A stretch of DNA of 64,000 bases from the NCBI RefSeq assembly GCF_900176115.1, contig NZ_FWWR01000009.1, forward strand, positions 558,001-622,000, written 5' to 3'. Source of the stretch: Peptoniphilus asaccharolyticus DSM 20463 (GTDB lineage Bacteria; Bacillota; Clostridia; Tissierellales; Peptoniphilaceae). The notes below the pieces were generated by a model that ran no database searches, was not told where the DNA came from, and saw nothing but the letters and a program-made list of their open reading frames with translations. This document shows positions 27,745 to 38,732 of the stretch, piece after piece (position 1 is the stretch's first letter; every line of letters starts with the position of its first letter). A program made the translations under genes and the position numbers.

Positions 27745-28736
27745 TATTTATCATCTACCTTACCATCTGTTACATTTGATATTGCTTTTCTCATATCTGT
27801 ATCAGAATTTATATTTTGAATTTTATAATAGTCCATAGCTCCTATGTTGCCACTCTTAAGTGCTTCTGCCATCGCAAGAGGAACTTGTGATTGAGCTTCA
27901 ACAACTTTCGCTCTCATTGCTTCTACTTCAGCTTTCATTTCTTGTTCACGAGCTAGTGCCATTGCTCTTCTTTCAGAAGCTTTCGCTTCAGCGATTCTCT
28001 TGTCAGCTTCCGCTTGGTCTGTTTGCAGTCTAGCTCCTATATTTCTAGCGACATCAACATCCGCTATGTCTATTGATAGGATTTCAAACGCAGTGCCTGA
28101 GTCCAATCCTTTTTCAAGAACCATTTTTGAAATTGAATCAGGATTTTCAAGAACAGCTTTATATGTCATAGAAGAACCCACAGTAGTTACAATACCTTCC
28201 CCAACTCTGGCTATTATTGTTTCTTCTCCAGCTCCCCCTACTAATCTGTCTATATTAGCTCTAACTGTTACCTTAGCCTTTACCATAACTTCAATACCAT
28301 CTTGAGCTACTGCAGATATATTAGGTGTCTCTATAACTTTAGGATTTACAGAAACTTGTACAGCTTCTAAAACATTTCTACCCGCCAAGTCTATCGCTGC
28401 TCCTCTTTCAAAAGGAAGCGGTATATTAGCTCTTTCAGCAGCTATAAGTGCATCTACTAAAGTATTTACATTACCACCAGCCAAGTAGTGACCTTCTAAA
28501 TCTTCAATCCTTAAATTCAACCCCGCTTTTGTAGCCTTTATCATAGGATTAACTATTCTACCAGGTCTTACTCTTCTAAGTTTCATTCCAATTAAAGTTG
28601 ATATTTTAACCTTAACTCCTGAGAAAAAAGCTGTTATCCAAAGTCCAACCGGTACAAATGAGAAGAAGAATATTAAAACTATTACAAATAGGATTATTAC
28701 CCCACTTCCTAAAATCGCTCCACTATTAAACATCAT
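27744..28736 (-). CDS. floA: Flotillin-like protein FloA
   Basis: A 330-residue membrane scaffold that organises functional membrane microdomains. An N-terminal hairpin (residues about 5-35, [18 protein letters not shown]) anchors it, followed by an SPFH-like domain ([23 protein letters not shown]) and a C-terminal Ala/Glu-rich coiled coil ([24 protein letters not shown]). A strong GGAGG precedes the ATG. It pairs with the NfeD-type gene directly upstream, the conserved yqeZ-yqfA pair. Confidence 0.95.
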   Translation of the reverse strand: MMFNSGAILGSGVIILFVIVLIFFFSFVPVGLWITAFFSGVKVKISTLIGMKLRRVRPGRIVNPMIKATKAGLNLRIEDLEGHYLAGGNVNTLVDALIAAERANIPLPFERGAAIDLAGRNVLEAVQVSVNPKVIETPNISAVAQDGIEVMVKAKVTVRANIDRLVGGAGEETIIARVGEGIVTTVGSSMTYKAVLENPDSISKMVLEKGLDSGTAFEILSIDIADVDVARNIGARLQTDQAEADKRIAEAKASERRAMALAREQEMKAEVEAMRAKVVEAQSQVPLAMAEALKSGNIGAMDYYKIQNINSDTDMRKAISNVTDGKVDDK

Positions 28737-29989
28737 TAAATTGTCCTCCTAACGTAGATTTTAGATTTTTCTACTTTTGATACTTCAACTTCAACATCTT
28801 TATCTATGTATCCATCTACAGAAATCGCCTCATACTTTGTTCCCATATATTCAATAAAGCCTGTAGGTTTCAATACAGTCTTAGTTATACAAATATCTCC
28901 AACATTTAGCTTAGCAGTATCTACACTTAAAAACCCTTCTTCAGACGATAACGAATTATTTAATCTAAGACTATTAAATAAATTTGTTTTCATTCCCTTT
29001 TTAACCATAAACATACCTATTCCTATAGTGACTATTATGGCGAGTGAGAGAGATTTAACAGCTACTTCTAAACTTCCCATAGCAAATATTACACCTAAGA
29101 CTAACGAAACTATTCCACTTATACCCGCAATTCCAAATCCAGGCATCATAATTTCAATAAATACCAACACAATACCAAGAACAAAAATAGCCATCGCATA
29201 CCAACTTGCATTTCCAGCAAATATATTTCCTGCAAAGAAGAGTCCAAAAGCCATTATACTCACTACTCCCCCAACTCCAAAACCAGGCATGAATAATTCT
29301 ACAACACACGCCGCCATACCTATTATTAATAATAAAGATGAAATTGATTGGGATGAAATAACATCTAAAAACTTCATTCCCACACTCATTCTTGCAGTTT
29401 CATATTTATCTATGTTCTTATCCAGTAAAAACTGTTCAAAATTTTTATAAGTTTCATCGGATATTCCGAGGTCTTTGCTTTTTTGAGCATTTAAATTTAA
29501 TAATTTGCCCTTCTCAATAACATTTTCTATTGCAATGTCGGAATCTGCCATAGATACTATTACATCTTTATTTCTTCCCCTTCTAGACGCTGTATCCTCT
29601 AATACAGACCTCCAATAAGAAAGTGTCTTTTCAGTATTTGGTATCGGCTCAGCAGAACCTATTGTAGAGCCTTCGACCATATAAACTTCGCTACTAGCTA
29701 TTGTCAGAAGAACCCCAGCAGATTCCGCCTTATTATCTACTACAGAAATGGTTTTAGCTTCACAATTCATTATAGAATTTTTAATCTGCTCCGCCGAAAT
29801 TATAGCTCCACCGTATGTGTCTATTTTAAATATAGCTGTATCTTCACTTGTCAAATTTTTTATAGATTCACTTACAAAATTAGCTTTTGCTGAATTGATT
29901 TCGCCTTCAACTGGCACAACCAAAACTTTTGCATCTACTCTTGTGAACAATAATATTGATAAAAAAACTCCTAAAATAATTTTCTTCAT
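28736..29989 (-). CDS. NfeD-like membrane serine protease (YqeZ family)
   Basis: A 417-residue membrane protein. A signal peptide (residues 1-20) leads into a ClpP-class serine protease domain ([17 protein letters not shown], then [26 protein letters not shown]), in which the Ser of SAG and the later Lys would form the active site. About five membrane segments (residues 225-340) are followed by a C-terminal NfeD OB domain. It works with flotillin FloA, encoded immediately downstream. Ribosome site AAAGAGGTAT. Confidence 0.92.
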   Translation of the reverse strand: MKKIILGVFLSILLFTRVDAKVLVVPVEGEINSAKANFVSESIKNLTSEDTAIFKIDTYGGAIISAEQIKNSIMNCEAKTISVVDNKAESAGVLLTIASSEVYMVEGSTIGSAEPIPNTEKTLSYWRSVLEDTASRRGRNKDVIVSMADSDIAIENVIEKGKLLNLNAQKSKDLGISDETYKNFEQFLLDKNIDKYETARMSVGMKFLDVISSQSISSLLLIIGMAACVVELFMPGFGVGGVVSIMAFGLFFAGNIFAGNASWYAMAIFVLGIVLVFIEIMMPGFGIAGISGIVSLVLGVIFAMGSLEVAVKSLSLAIIVTIGIGMFMVKKGMKTNLFNSLRLNNSLSSEEGFLSVDTAKLNVGDICITKTVLKPTGFIEYMGTKYEAISVDGYIDKDVEVEVSKVEKSKIYVRRTI

Positions 29990-30002
29990 ACTATACCTCT
30001 TT

Positions 30003-30034
30003 ACAAAAAAAGCCTAAGGATTTCCCTAGGCTTT
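30003..30034 (-). terminator. Terminator at the end of the rpsU-yqeY unit
   Basis: On the minus strand AAAGCCTAGG / CCTTAGGCTTT with a small loop precedes TTTTT. The hairpin overlaps the yqeY stop codon and separates it from nfeD. Confidence 0.85.
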
Positions 30035-30472
30035 TAGTAATTTTCCAGCAACTGCACTTACGAGTTTACCGTCAGCTCTTCCTTTGACTTTAGGCATAAC
30101 ATTCTTCATAAGTTTACCCATGTCAGCGGAAGATTCTATTCCGTGTTCACTCATAACTTCTTTGATGATTTCAGTTAATTCTTGTTCATCTAATTGCTTT
30201 GGCAAATATTTAAGTAGTATTTCAATTTCAGCATTGGTCTTTTCAACTAAATCGTCTCTATCCCCACGCTTGAATTCATCAATTGCCGATCTTCTTTCTT
30301 TAACTTGTTTAGAAATTATGTCAAGTATATCGGAATCATTGAGTTCTGTTCTCTCATCTACTTCTTTTTGTTTGATGCTGGCACGTACAAGTGTGATAGT
30401 ATCTTTAGCCAACTTGTCTTTGTCTCTCATAGCAGACTTTAAATCTTCCATGAGTTTGTCTTTTAGTGACAT
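30026..30472 (-). CDS. GatB/YqeY domain protein
   Basis: A 148-residue protein of the YqeY family, homologous to the tail domain of GatB and thought to bind tRNA. The block EVDERTELNDSDILDIISKQVKERRSAI (in part) and the C-terminal KGRADGKLVSAVAGKLL are typical. It follows rpsU by 10 bases, a nearly universal Firmicutes pair, and ends in a terminator. Confidence 0.94.
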   Translation of the reverse strand: MSLKDKLMEDLKSAMRDKDKLAKDTITLVRASIKQKEVDERTELNDSDILDIISKQVKERRSAIDEFKRGDRDDLVEKTNAEIEILLKYLPKQLDEQELTEIIKEVMSEHGIESSADMGKLMKNVMPKVKGRADGKLVSAVAGKLLKA

Positions 30473-30482
30473 ACTACACCTC

Positions 30483-30665
30483 TTAGTGTCTTGAACGCTT
30501 CTTTCTACGCGCTTCTTCAGATTTTTTCTTTCTTTTTACGCTTGGTTTTTCGTAATGTTCTCTCTTTCTAGCTTCTTTTAGAACTCCACTAGTGGCACAT
30601 TGTCTCTTAAATCTCTTAAGAGCATTGTCAAGAGATTCATTTTCTCCAACTCTAATTTCTGACAT
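30483..30665 (-). CDS. rpsU: 30S ribosomal protein S21
   Basis: A 60-residue basic ribosomal protein that helps start-site recognition. The sequence [20 protein letters not shown] and the Arg/Lys-rich tail are diagnostic. I use the ATG at 30665, preceded by GAGGGGAGGGG; an upstream ATG at 30683 would include the ribosome site within the coding region. It has its own promoter and leads the rpsU-yqeY transcript. Confidence 0.96.
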   Translation of the reverse strand: MSEIRVGENESLDNALKRFKRQCATSGVLKEARKREHYEKPSVKRKKKSEEARRKKRSRH

Positions 30666-30716
30666 TGTTTCCCCTCCCCTCATAGAAAGGTAGCTTTTCT
30701 TAGCTAATTCTTATTA

Positions 30717-30745
30717 ATTATACACTCTAAAGCTTTAAATTTCAA
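30717..30745 (-). promoter_or_regulatory. Sigma-A promoter of rpsU
   Basis: Minus strand TTGAAA, 17-base spacer, TATAAT, about 50 bases before the rpsU start codon. Confidence 0.8.
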
Positions 30746-30753
30746 TATCTTTT

Positions 30754-31092
30754 TCAACCTGGTGGCCATTTCATACTTCTTCCACCTAATACGTGGAAAT
30801 GAAGGTGTTCAACAGTCTGTCCTCCATCTTCTCGAGTGTTTGCTATAACTCTATATCCATCCTTTAAATTTTTTTCTTTAGCTATTTCACTTATCTTCAA
30901 CATAATATGTCCAAGTAAATCTTTGTGTTCCTTGCCAACTTCATATAGAGAAGTTATATGTTGCTTTGGAATTACTAAAAAATGTTGTGGGGCTTGTGGG
31001 TCAATATCATTAAAAGCATAAATTAAATCATCTTCGTAAATTTTATCAGATGGAATTTCACCAGAAATTATTTTACAAAACAAACAATCCAT
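30754..31092 (-). CDS. HIT-family nucleotide hydrolase (HinT type)
   Basis: A 112-residue histidine-triad protein that hydrolyses adenosine phosphoramidates. The active site HLHFHVLGG lies near residues 97-105, and the N-terminal CLFCKIISGEIPS has the CxxC seen in many HinT proteins. Ribosome site TAGGAGGGAATATA. It follows mtaB by 11 bases. Confidence 0.95.
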   Translation of the reverse strand: MDCLFCKIISGEIPSDKIYEDDLIYAFNDIDPQAPQHFLVIPKQHITSLYEVGKEHKDLLGHIMLKISEIAKEKNLKDGYRVIANTREDGGQTVEHLHFHVLGGRSMKWPPG

Positions 31093-31103
31093 TATATTCC
31101 CTC

Positions 31104-32393
31104 CTAACTTAAAACTACTTCGAAAGGTTCGCTTTCGTTAGATACTATTTTAACACTTTTGGTGATATTTTTTAAGTCATCTTGACTTTCAATTGAACAT
31201 CTTAAATAGTTAGTTGAATATCCCACAAACTTACCATCAATTTCTTCTTCAAATAGGACATCTAAAGTATCTTGCTCTGAAGCAAATTTCTTCATCAACT
31301 TTTCATTTAACTCAATAAGCTTTTGAGATCTTTCGTGTTTTACCTGACCGTGGACTTGGTCAGTTCTTTTTGCGGCAGGAGTCCCATCTCTCATAGAATA
31401 CTTGAACACATGTATTCTAGAAAACTCTACTTCTTCTACAAATTTGCATGTGACTTCAAATTCCTCGTCTGTTTCTCCAGGGAATCCGACAATTATATCA
31501 GTAGTTATTCCAGCTTTTGGCATATATTTTCTGATTAAATCAACCACAGCTTTGTATTCTTCGGTTGTGTATCTACGATTCATTTCTTTTAAGACTTTGT
31601 CACAACCACTTTGTAGCGACAAATGGAAATGATCGCAGAATTTTCCAGTAGCTATTGCTCTTTTTAAAAAATCTTCCGTTATAGTCATAGGTTCAACAGA
31701 TGACATTCTAATTCTTTCAATACCATCAACCTTGGCTATTTCTTCTATTAATTCTATTAAGTTTTTTCCAGACTCTTTTCCGTAAGAACCTATGTGAATT
31801 CCCGTAAGAACTATTTCTTTATATCCAGCTTCAGCAAGCCTTTTAGCTTCTTTTACAGAATCTTCAATACTTCTTGATCTGATTCTACCTCTTGCATAAG
31901 GAATTATACAATAAGTGCAAAATCTATTGCAGCCATCTTGTACTTTCATGTATGCTCTGGTCATATCTGATTCTTTTGAGATATTTATAGGTTGAAATTC
32001 ATAGTCTCCATCTAAACTTCTAACTACATTTATAGATTGTCCATTGCTTTGAAAATCTTCAACCATATTTACAATATCAGCACGTTCAGTAGTTCCCAAC
32101 ACTATGTCCACACCTTCAATAGAAGCTACTTCCTTCGGTGAAACTTGTGAGTAACACCCCACTACCGCAACTATGGCCTCAGGATTTTCTCTCTTTGCCT
32201 TTCTAATTACCTGTCTAGATTTTCTGTCAGACAAATTGGTAACCGTACAAGTATTTATTATATATATATCTGCAACTTCTGTTTCTTGGTCAACTTTCAT
32301 ATAACCTTTTTCTTCAAACAGTTCACTCATAGCTTCAGATTCATATTGATTAACCTTACAACCAAGAGTAGTTATAGAAAATGTTCTTTTCAT
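31104..32393 (-). CDS. mtaB: tRNA t6A37 methylthiotransferase MtaB
   Basis: A 429-residue radical SAM enzyme that turns t6A37 into ms2t6A in ANN-decoding tRNAs. The N-terminal UPF0004 domain holds three cluster Cys (TLGCKVNQ, NTCTV, VGCYSQ), the radical SAM motif is CNRFCTYCIIPYARG, and a TRAM-type C-terminus follows. The ATG at 32393 follows GGAAGGGG and overlaps the stop of the broken rsmE gene (ATGA). The IS element in rsmE probably cuts its native transcription, so it may depend on IS readthrough or a local promoter. Confidence 0.95.
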   Translation of the reverse strand: MKRTFSITTLGCKVNQYESEAMSELFEEKGYMKVDQETEVADIYIINTCTVTNLSDRKSRQVIRKAKRENPEAIVAVVGCYSQVSPKEVASIEGVDIVLGTTERADIVNMVEDFQSNGQSINVVRSLDGDYEFQPINISKESDMTRAYMKVQDGCNRFCTYCIIPYARGRIRSRSIEDSVKEAKRLAEAGYKEIVLTGIHIGSYGKESGKNLIELIEEIAKVDGIERIRMSSVEPMTITEDFLKRAIATGKFCDHFHLSLQSGCDKVLKEMNRRYTTEEYKAVVDLIRKYMPKAGITTDIIVGFPGETDEEFEVTCKFVEEVEFSRIHVFKYSMRDGTPAAKRTDQVHGQVKHERSQKLIELNEKLMKKFASEQDTLDVLFEEEIDGKFVGYSTNYLRCSIESQDDLKNITKSVKIVSNESEPFEVVLS

Positions 32394-32582
32394 CTTTCCC
32401 CTTCCAAACAATTAATAACATGGTAGCTAGCAGTAATCGCAGCTGTCTCCGCTCTTAATATTCTCTTTCCAAGAGATATGATATGCGCTCCATAAGATTT
32501 TAGTTTTTCTATTTCGCTATCCTCAAATCCACCTTCAGGTCCTATTACCAAAGCTATCTTTTTAGATTCAAGTTTTAAATCT

Positions 32583-33698
32583 GATAATTTATCATAACAA
32601 GTGCAACATAAATAAACTCATAGCTAATCAGCTGTGTTAATATGTAAGTGACCAAACAAAACATATTAAAAGGAGTGATTAACTATGAGCTATAACCATC
32701 TTACCATAGAAGAAAGATCTTGTATTTACCAATTTTTAAATTTAGGAATGAGTATAAGGAAAATTGCACAAGCACTTAAAAGGTCACCTAGTACAATATC
32801 TAGAGAAATTAAAAGAAATTCATCTAAGATAAAAGTTAGTAGGGGAAGTTACACTAAGTACTTTCCGATAAAGGCAAATGATAAATATATTGATAGAAGA
32901 AAAGACTGCCATAGAAAAAGTAAATTTTCTAAAGATGTTATTGATTATTTAACTGTAAAGATTAACGAACATTGGTCCCCTGAACAAATATCAAATAGAA
33001 ACACAAATGAGATTCATGAATTACCATCTACATCAACGATATATAGAATGATACACGCCAAAAAGCTGCCAAAAACTAGTATGAAAAATTTGAGAAGAAA
33101 AGCTAAATTTAAAAGGCCAGCAGAAAAAAGAGGAAAATTCAATGATAAAGGTAGAACAATTAAGAAAAGACCTAAAGAGATATACAGAAGGCAAGAATTA
33201 GGCCACTGGGAAGCAGATACAGTGGAATCAGGCAGATTAGATCATAAAAGGAAAAGTAGATGTTGTTTCGTAACTTTAGCAGAAAGAAAATCTAGATATT
33301 ATATAGCAATCCTAGTTGAAAATAGAAAGTCGGAAAGCGTAACACCAGCAATAATAAATGCATTAAAAGATTATCCAAAAGAATTAGTAAAAACAATAAC
33401 CTTTGATAGAGGTAAAGAATTTTCAGAATTTGAGAAAATAGAAAAAGAATTAGGATGCAAAACTTATTTTTGTGATCCCTATTGTGCATGGCAAAAAGGT
33501 ACAAATGAAAATAGTAACGGACTTTTGAGGGAGTTTTATCCTAAGGGTATGGATTTATCAGAAGTGAATATTGATGAATTAAATTATAACTTAAGTTTAA
33601 TGAATAATAGACCTAGAAAATGTATAAAATATAAAACACCTAAAGAAGAACTTTTTGGTCTCTTACCATAGGTGTTGCATTTGATTTGACAATTCGTC
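32583..33698 (+). mobile_element. IS30-family insertion sequence, copy 1 (intact)
   Basis: A 1,116-base element with imperfect terminal inverted repeats (left GATAATTTATCA, right TGACAATTCGTC). It is flanked by the 4-bp target duplication ATCT at 32579-32582 and 33699-33702. It holds one complete transposase gene. Three more copies lie at 49769, 51358 and 56978; copies 1 and 2 differ by one base in the coding region I compared. Confidence 0.95.
32685..33671 (+). CDS. IS30-family transposase (copy 1)
   Basis: A 328-residue DDE transposase. The N-terminal HTH_38 (LTIEERSCIYQFLNLGMSIRKIA) and second HTH recognise the inverted repeats. The catalytic triad is Asp in HWEADTVES, Asp in TFDRGKEF and Glu in GTNENSNGLLRE. 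Ribosome site AAAAGGAGTGATTAACT precedes the ATG. Length and motifs are those of a complete, probably active enzyme. Confidence 0.96.
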   Translation: MSYNHLTIEERSCIYQFLNLGMSIRKIAQALKRSPSTISREIKRNSSKIKVSRGSYTKYFPIKANDKYIDRRKDCHRKSKFSKDVIDYLTVKINEHWSPEQISNRNTNEIHELPSTSTIYRMIHAKKLPKTSMKNLRRKAKFKRPAEKRGKFNDKGRTIKKRPKEIYRRQELGHWEADTVESGRLDHKRKSRCCFVTLAERKSRYYIAILVENRKSESVTPAIINALKDYPKELVKTITFDRGKEFSEFEKIEKELGCKTYFCDPYCAWQKGTNENSNGLLREFYPKGMDLSEVNIDELNYNLSLMNNRPRKCIKYKTPKEELFGLLP

Positions 33699-34198
33699 AT
33701 CTAAAAATCTAAGGTCCTCTTCATTTTCATAGCAAACTATCAACTCACCATCAAAATCCTTTAAATCTTCTATCTTTATTGGATGGTAAACTTGTGGAAT
33801 ATAATCTCTTTTGGATTGTTTAGCAGCAACCTCTGAAATTTTTTGCCATCTATCAATTTTCTTATCAGTCTTTTTATCAATGTCACTTACATTTCTCTTA
33901 GCTATAAGTGGCCTTATTGAATAAACACCAACTTCTATGGCCCCTTTTATTGCCGCTTCCATCTTATCGCTCTTCAAAATAGCTTGCACCAAAGTCAATT
34001 GGACATCACTTTCATGCTTGTTTTCTACTTTATCCAGAATCTTTAACGTTACATTCTTTTTTTCAAAACTTTCAAAAAGAGCTTTGTATACTCCTGACTC
34101 TGTTACCACTTCAACCTCTTCATCTTCAGATATTCTAAGAACCCTTACAAAATGATGAGAGTTTTGTTTGTCTAATATAGCTTTTTGAATATCTTCTG

Positions 34199-35119
34199 TT
34201 AATCTTCCAAAGAATCTGTACATATTCTACCTACTACAAGAGCCCAGCCATTCTTTTCTCTTTTTTCAATTATTTCAAATCCATTTTCAATTAATGCTTC
34301 TTCTACCATATATATTTTCTCTACTATAATTCCTGATGATATAAATATCCCATCATCTTCAAGATGCTTCTTTAAATCAGGTACCATTTCAGTTATTATT
34401 TCTGCAATTATATTTGAAACAATAATATCAGCCTTTCCATCTACTACATCAAGTAGATTTGCAGTGTGGATTTCAACCTTATCTTCAACATTATTAAGTA
34501 TTGCATTCTCTTTACTAACTTGTGTACATTTAGAGTCTATATCTACAGCTACTATTTTTTCAGCTCCTAATTTAGTAGCTGCAACGCCTAAAATACCTGA
34601 GCCACATCCTATATCAAAAACTGTATCTTCTTCTATTACATAGTCCTCTAAAGCTTCAAGACACATATAAGTTGTCTCGTGAGTTCCTGTACCAAAAGCC
34701 ATTCCCGGTTCTATATATATTTTATTTTCATGTGTTCCTTCATATTCTAACCAAGATGGAATTATTACTAAACTCTCTCCTATTTCAACTGGCTCATAGT
34801 ATTTTTTCCAATTATTTGCCCAGTCTTCATCATCTGTTTCTTCAATTTTAAGTTCACCTAGAGAATATAATTGCTCTTTTAATCTTTCTACAATTTCTAT
34901 TTCTGACTCTTGGAAGTAAATCTTAAAAGTTCTCATTCCAGGTTCTAAATTAAGAATTCTCTCATCAACAAAATCCCAATCTTTTTCTGTTTTGTCTAAT
35001 TCTTCAATTATTTCTTTTCCTTCTTCTTCAAATATATAAATGTCATTATCATATAAAACATTTAAAATATCTTCACGATTTTCATCTTTTGCCTTTAAGA
35101 CTAATTCTATATACTTCAT
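34199..35119 (-). CDS. prmA: Ribosomal protein L11 methyltransferase
   Basis: A 306-residue SAM enzyme that trimethylates ribosomal protein L11. An N-terminal substrate domain (residues 1-110) precedes the methyltransferase fold: MAFGTGTHETTYMCLE, DIGCGSGILGVAATKLGA, VDIDSKC and the NPPY-like VSNIIAEII. I use the ATG at 35119, after CAGGGGGATAAA; an ATG at 35146 lies inside the dnaJ terminator. The 3' end overlaps rsmE by 25 bases. Confidence 0.95.
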   Translation of the reverse strand: MKYIELVLKAKDENREDILNVLYDNDIYIFEEEGKEIIEELDKTEKDWDFVDERILNLEPGMRTFKIYFQESEIEIVERLKEQLYSLGELKIEETDDEDWANNWKKYYEPVEIGESLVIIPSWLEYEGTHENKIYIEPGMAFGTGTHETTYMCLEALEDYVIEEDTVFDIGCGSGILGVAATKLGAEKIVAVDIDSKCTQVSKENAILNNVEDKVEIHTANLLDVVDGKADIIVSNIIAEIITEMVPDLKKHLEDDGIFISSGIIVEKIYMVEEALIENGFEIIEKREKNGWALVVGRICTDSLED

Positions 35120-35131
35120 TTTATCCCCCTG

Positions 35132-35166
35132 TAAAAAAATAGACAAAATCTAAGATCTTGCCTATT
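35132..35166 (-). terminator. Terminator at the end of dnaJ
   Basis: The minus strand forms a 12-pair stem AATAGGCAAGAT / ATTTTGTCTATT (with G-T pairs) followed by TTTTTTT. It includes the dnaJ stop codon and ends just before prmA's ribosome site. Confidence 0.7.
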
Positions 35167-36277
35167 CAAAAAACTCTTTCAATTTATCAAACAATGACTT
35201 ATTTTCTTGAACAGTATCCTTACTCTTTTCTCTAAGTTGTTCAAGTAATTCTTTCTGCTCATTACTTACTTTTTTAGGAACAATTATATTTACAGTGAAA
35301 TATAAATCTCCATTCCCTTCTCTTTTTACATATGGAACACCTTTACCTTTTAATTTAAAAGTTGTACCTCCAGCTGTTCCGGAAGGGATTTTATAGTCTG
35401 CCAATTCTGTCAGAGTAGGAACTTTTATTTCTGCTCCAAGAACTGCATCCATATAAGTTATAGGAATATTTAAGTGTAAATCAAATCCACTTCTCTTAAA
35501 TACTGAATCCTCTCTAACCGTAATATATATAAACAAGTCTCCATTTGGCCCGCCATTTTCTCCAGCATGTCCTTGGCCTTTCATAGATACGATAGTATTG
35601 TTATCTACCCCTGCTGGTATCTTTACCTTGACCTTTTTAGTTATTACTTCTTTTCCTGTTCCATGACAGTACTTACAAGGCTTTTCAATAACCTCTCCAG
35701 TTCCATGACACTTATCACATTCCACAACTCTTACAAATCTTCCAAATGCAGAGTTGGTTTCCACTCTGACTTGACCTGTCCCGTGGCACTTATCGCAAGT
35801 TTTCTTTTCAGAACCTTTTTCTGCGCCTGTGCCTTCACATACATGACAGTTTTGTCTAACTCTCAAACTTATTTCTTTTTCTATTCCAAAAACAGCTTCT
35901 CTAAAGTCAAGTGTTATATCATATCTAATATCATCGCCCTTAATCGGACCCCTGTATTGATTCGAACCCCTAAATCCAGAAGAACCTCCGAACATATCGA
36001 ATATATCTCCAAATATATCTGAAAACCCTCCAAATCCTGATGATTCAAATCCACCACCATTTAGACCTTCTTCTCCATACCTATCATATTTCTGTCTTTT
36101 ATCTTCGTCAGACAAAACTTCATACGCTAAATTTATTTCTTTGAATTTAGTTTCAGCTTTTTCATTTCCTGGATTCAAGTCTGGATGATATTTTTTTGCA
36201 AGTTTTTTATATGATTTTTTAATTTCAGCTTGAGATGCTCTTTTCTCAACTCCTAAAATTTCATAAAAGTCTCTCAA
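35162..36277 (-). CDS. dnaJ: Chaperone DnaJ
   Basis: A 371-residue type I Hsp40 co-chaperone of DnaK. J-domain residues 1-70 carry YHPDLNPG (HPD motif), followed by a Gly/Phe-rich linker ([17 protein letters not shown]). The zinc domain has four CxxCxGxG repeats ([16 protein letters not shown] twice, CKYCHGTG), then the C-terminal substrate domains. TTG start at 36277 behind GGTGAAAA. A terminator separates it from dnaK. Confidence 0.96.
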   Translation of the reverse strand: MRDFYEILGVEKRASQAEIKKSYKKLAKKYHPDLNPGNEKAETKFKEINLAYEVLSDEDKRQKYDRYGEEGLNGGGFESSGFGGFSDIFGDIFDMFGGSSGFRGSNQYRGPIKGDDIRYDITLDFREAVFGIEKEISLRVRQNCHVCEGTGAEKGSEKKTCDKCHGTGQVRVETNSAFGRFVRVVECDKCHGTGEVIEKPCKYCHGTGKEVITKKVKVKIPAGVDNNTIVSMKGQGHAGENGGPNGDLFIYITVREDSVFKRSGFDLHLNIPITYMDAVLGAEIKVPTLTELADYKIPSGTAGGTTFKLKGKGVPYVKREGNGDLYFTVNIIVPKKVSNEQKELLEQLREKSKDTVQENKSLFDKLKEFFE

Positions 36278-36318
36278 ATTTTCACCACATTTCTAAAATT
36301 ATATTTTAACCTTTTTAG

Positions 36319-36356
36319 CAAAAAAAATAAAGCTAAATCGTGTGATTTAGCTTTAA
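36319..36356 (-). terminator. Terminator between dnaK and dnaJ
   Basis: The minus strand forms TAAAGCTAAATC / GATTTAGCTTTA followed by a long T-run. Readthrough here would set the dnaJ:dnaK ratio. Confidence 0.85.
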
Positions 36357-36364
36357 AATATTAA

Positions 36365-38194
<1,830 letters not shown>

Positions 38195-38197
38195 CTA

Positions 38198-38731
38198 TTA
38201 TTGTGAAACTTTAACCATAGCCGGTCTAAGTACTTTTTCTTTCATTTTATATCCTTTTTGTAAAACCTCTATTACAAGGCCTTCTTCTACACCTTCTCTT
38301 TCCTCTACAAGTACTCCGTGGTGTAAATTAGGATCAAATTTTACATTTAATTCATTTATTTCTTCTACTTCATATTTTTTGATAAGCTCAACTAATTGAT
38401 TGTAAATTAATTCAACCCCTTCAAAAAATCCATCTTTTTCAGACTCTTGTAATAGAGCTCTTTCAAAATTATCAACAACTCCAAGCAAATCTAAAATAAC
38501 TTTTTGAGAACCTAATGATAGGTAATCTTTCTTTTCATTTTCAGATCTTCTTTTATAGTTTGTAAAATCTGCCTGTAATCTTATCAATTGTTCTTTTAAT
38601 TGATTTTCTCTTTCAGACTCTTGCTCTTCTTTATTTTCTTCTGCAATTACTTCTTCTGCTGAGTCTTCAATAACTACCTCTTCAGTTTCTAAATTTTCTT
38701 CTTTGCCATCTAAGTCTTTCTCGTTCACCAT
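38198..38731 (-). CDS. grpE: Nucleotide exchange factor GrpE
   Basis: A 177-residue dimeric exchange factor for DnaK. An acidic disordered N-terminus (residues 1-45) leads into the coiled coil with LQADFTNYKRRSENEKKD and the beta domain near the C-terminus (VLQKGYKMKEKVLRPAMVKVSQ). It follows hrcA at once (one base between genes). Confidence 0.96.
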   Translation of the reverse strand: MVNEKDLDGKEENLETEEVVIEDSAEEVIAEENKEEQESERENQLKEQLIRLQADFTNYKRRSENEKKDYLSLGSQKVILDLLGVVDNFERALLQESEKDGFFEGVELIYNQLVELIKKYEVEEINELNVKFDPNLHHGVLVEEREGVEEGLVIEVLQKGYKMKEKVLRPAMVKVSQ

Positions 38732-38732
38732 C

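Larger units (their letters stand above)
32390..34223 (-). pseudogene. rsmE: 16S rRNA (U1498-N3)-methyltransferase RsmE, split by an IS30 element
   Basis: RsmE methylates U1498 of 16S rRNA. The N-terminal part runs from 34223 to 33699 (PUA-like domain, MYRFFGRLTED, then LTLVQAILKSDKMEAAIKGAIEVG). The C-terminal SPOUT knot (LVIGPEGGFEDSEIE, LGKRILRAETAAI) lies at 32582-32390. Between them is an IS30-family element in the opposite orientation. Removing the element and one copy of ATCT restores one uninterrupted frame (...LRFLDLKLESKKIALVIG...), so there is no other lesion and the insertion is recent. The remaining N-terminal piece runs into the IS end and stops at 33663, losing the SAM-binding knot. 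The order prmA-rsmE-mtaB is as in Bacillus. Confidence 0.93.

Noticed and set aside
28806-29450. A 214-codon plus-strand frame inside the nfeD-type gene
   Set aside because: It lies opposite a well-supported gene, has no ribosome site and its translation matches no motif.
33292-33504. A minus-strand frame inside the IS30 transposase, repeated in copy 2
   Set aside because: It is an antisense shadow of the transposase and repeats only because the IS is repeated.
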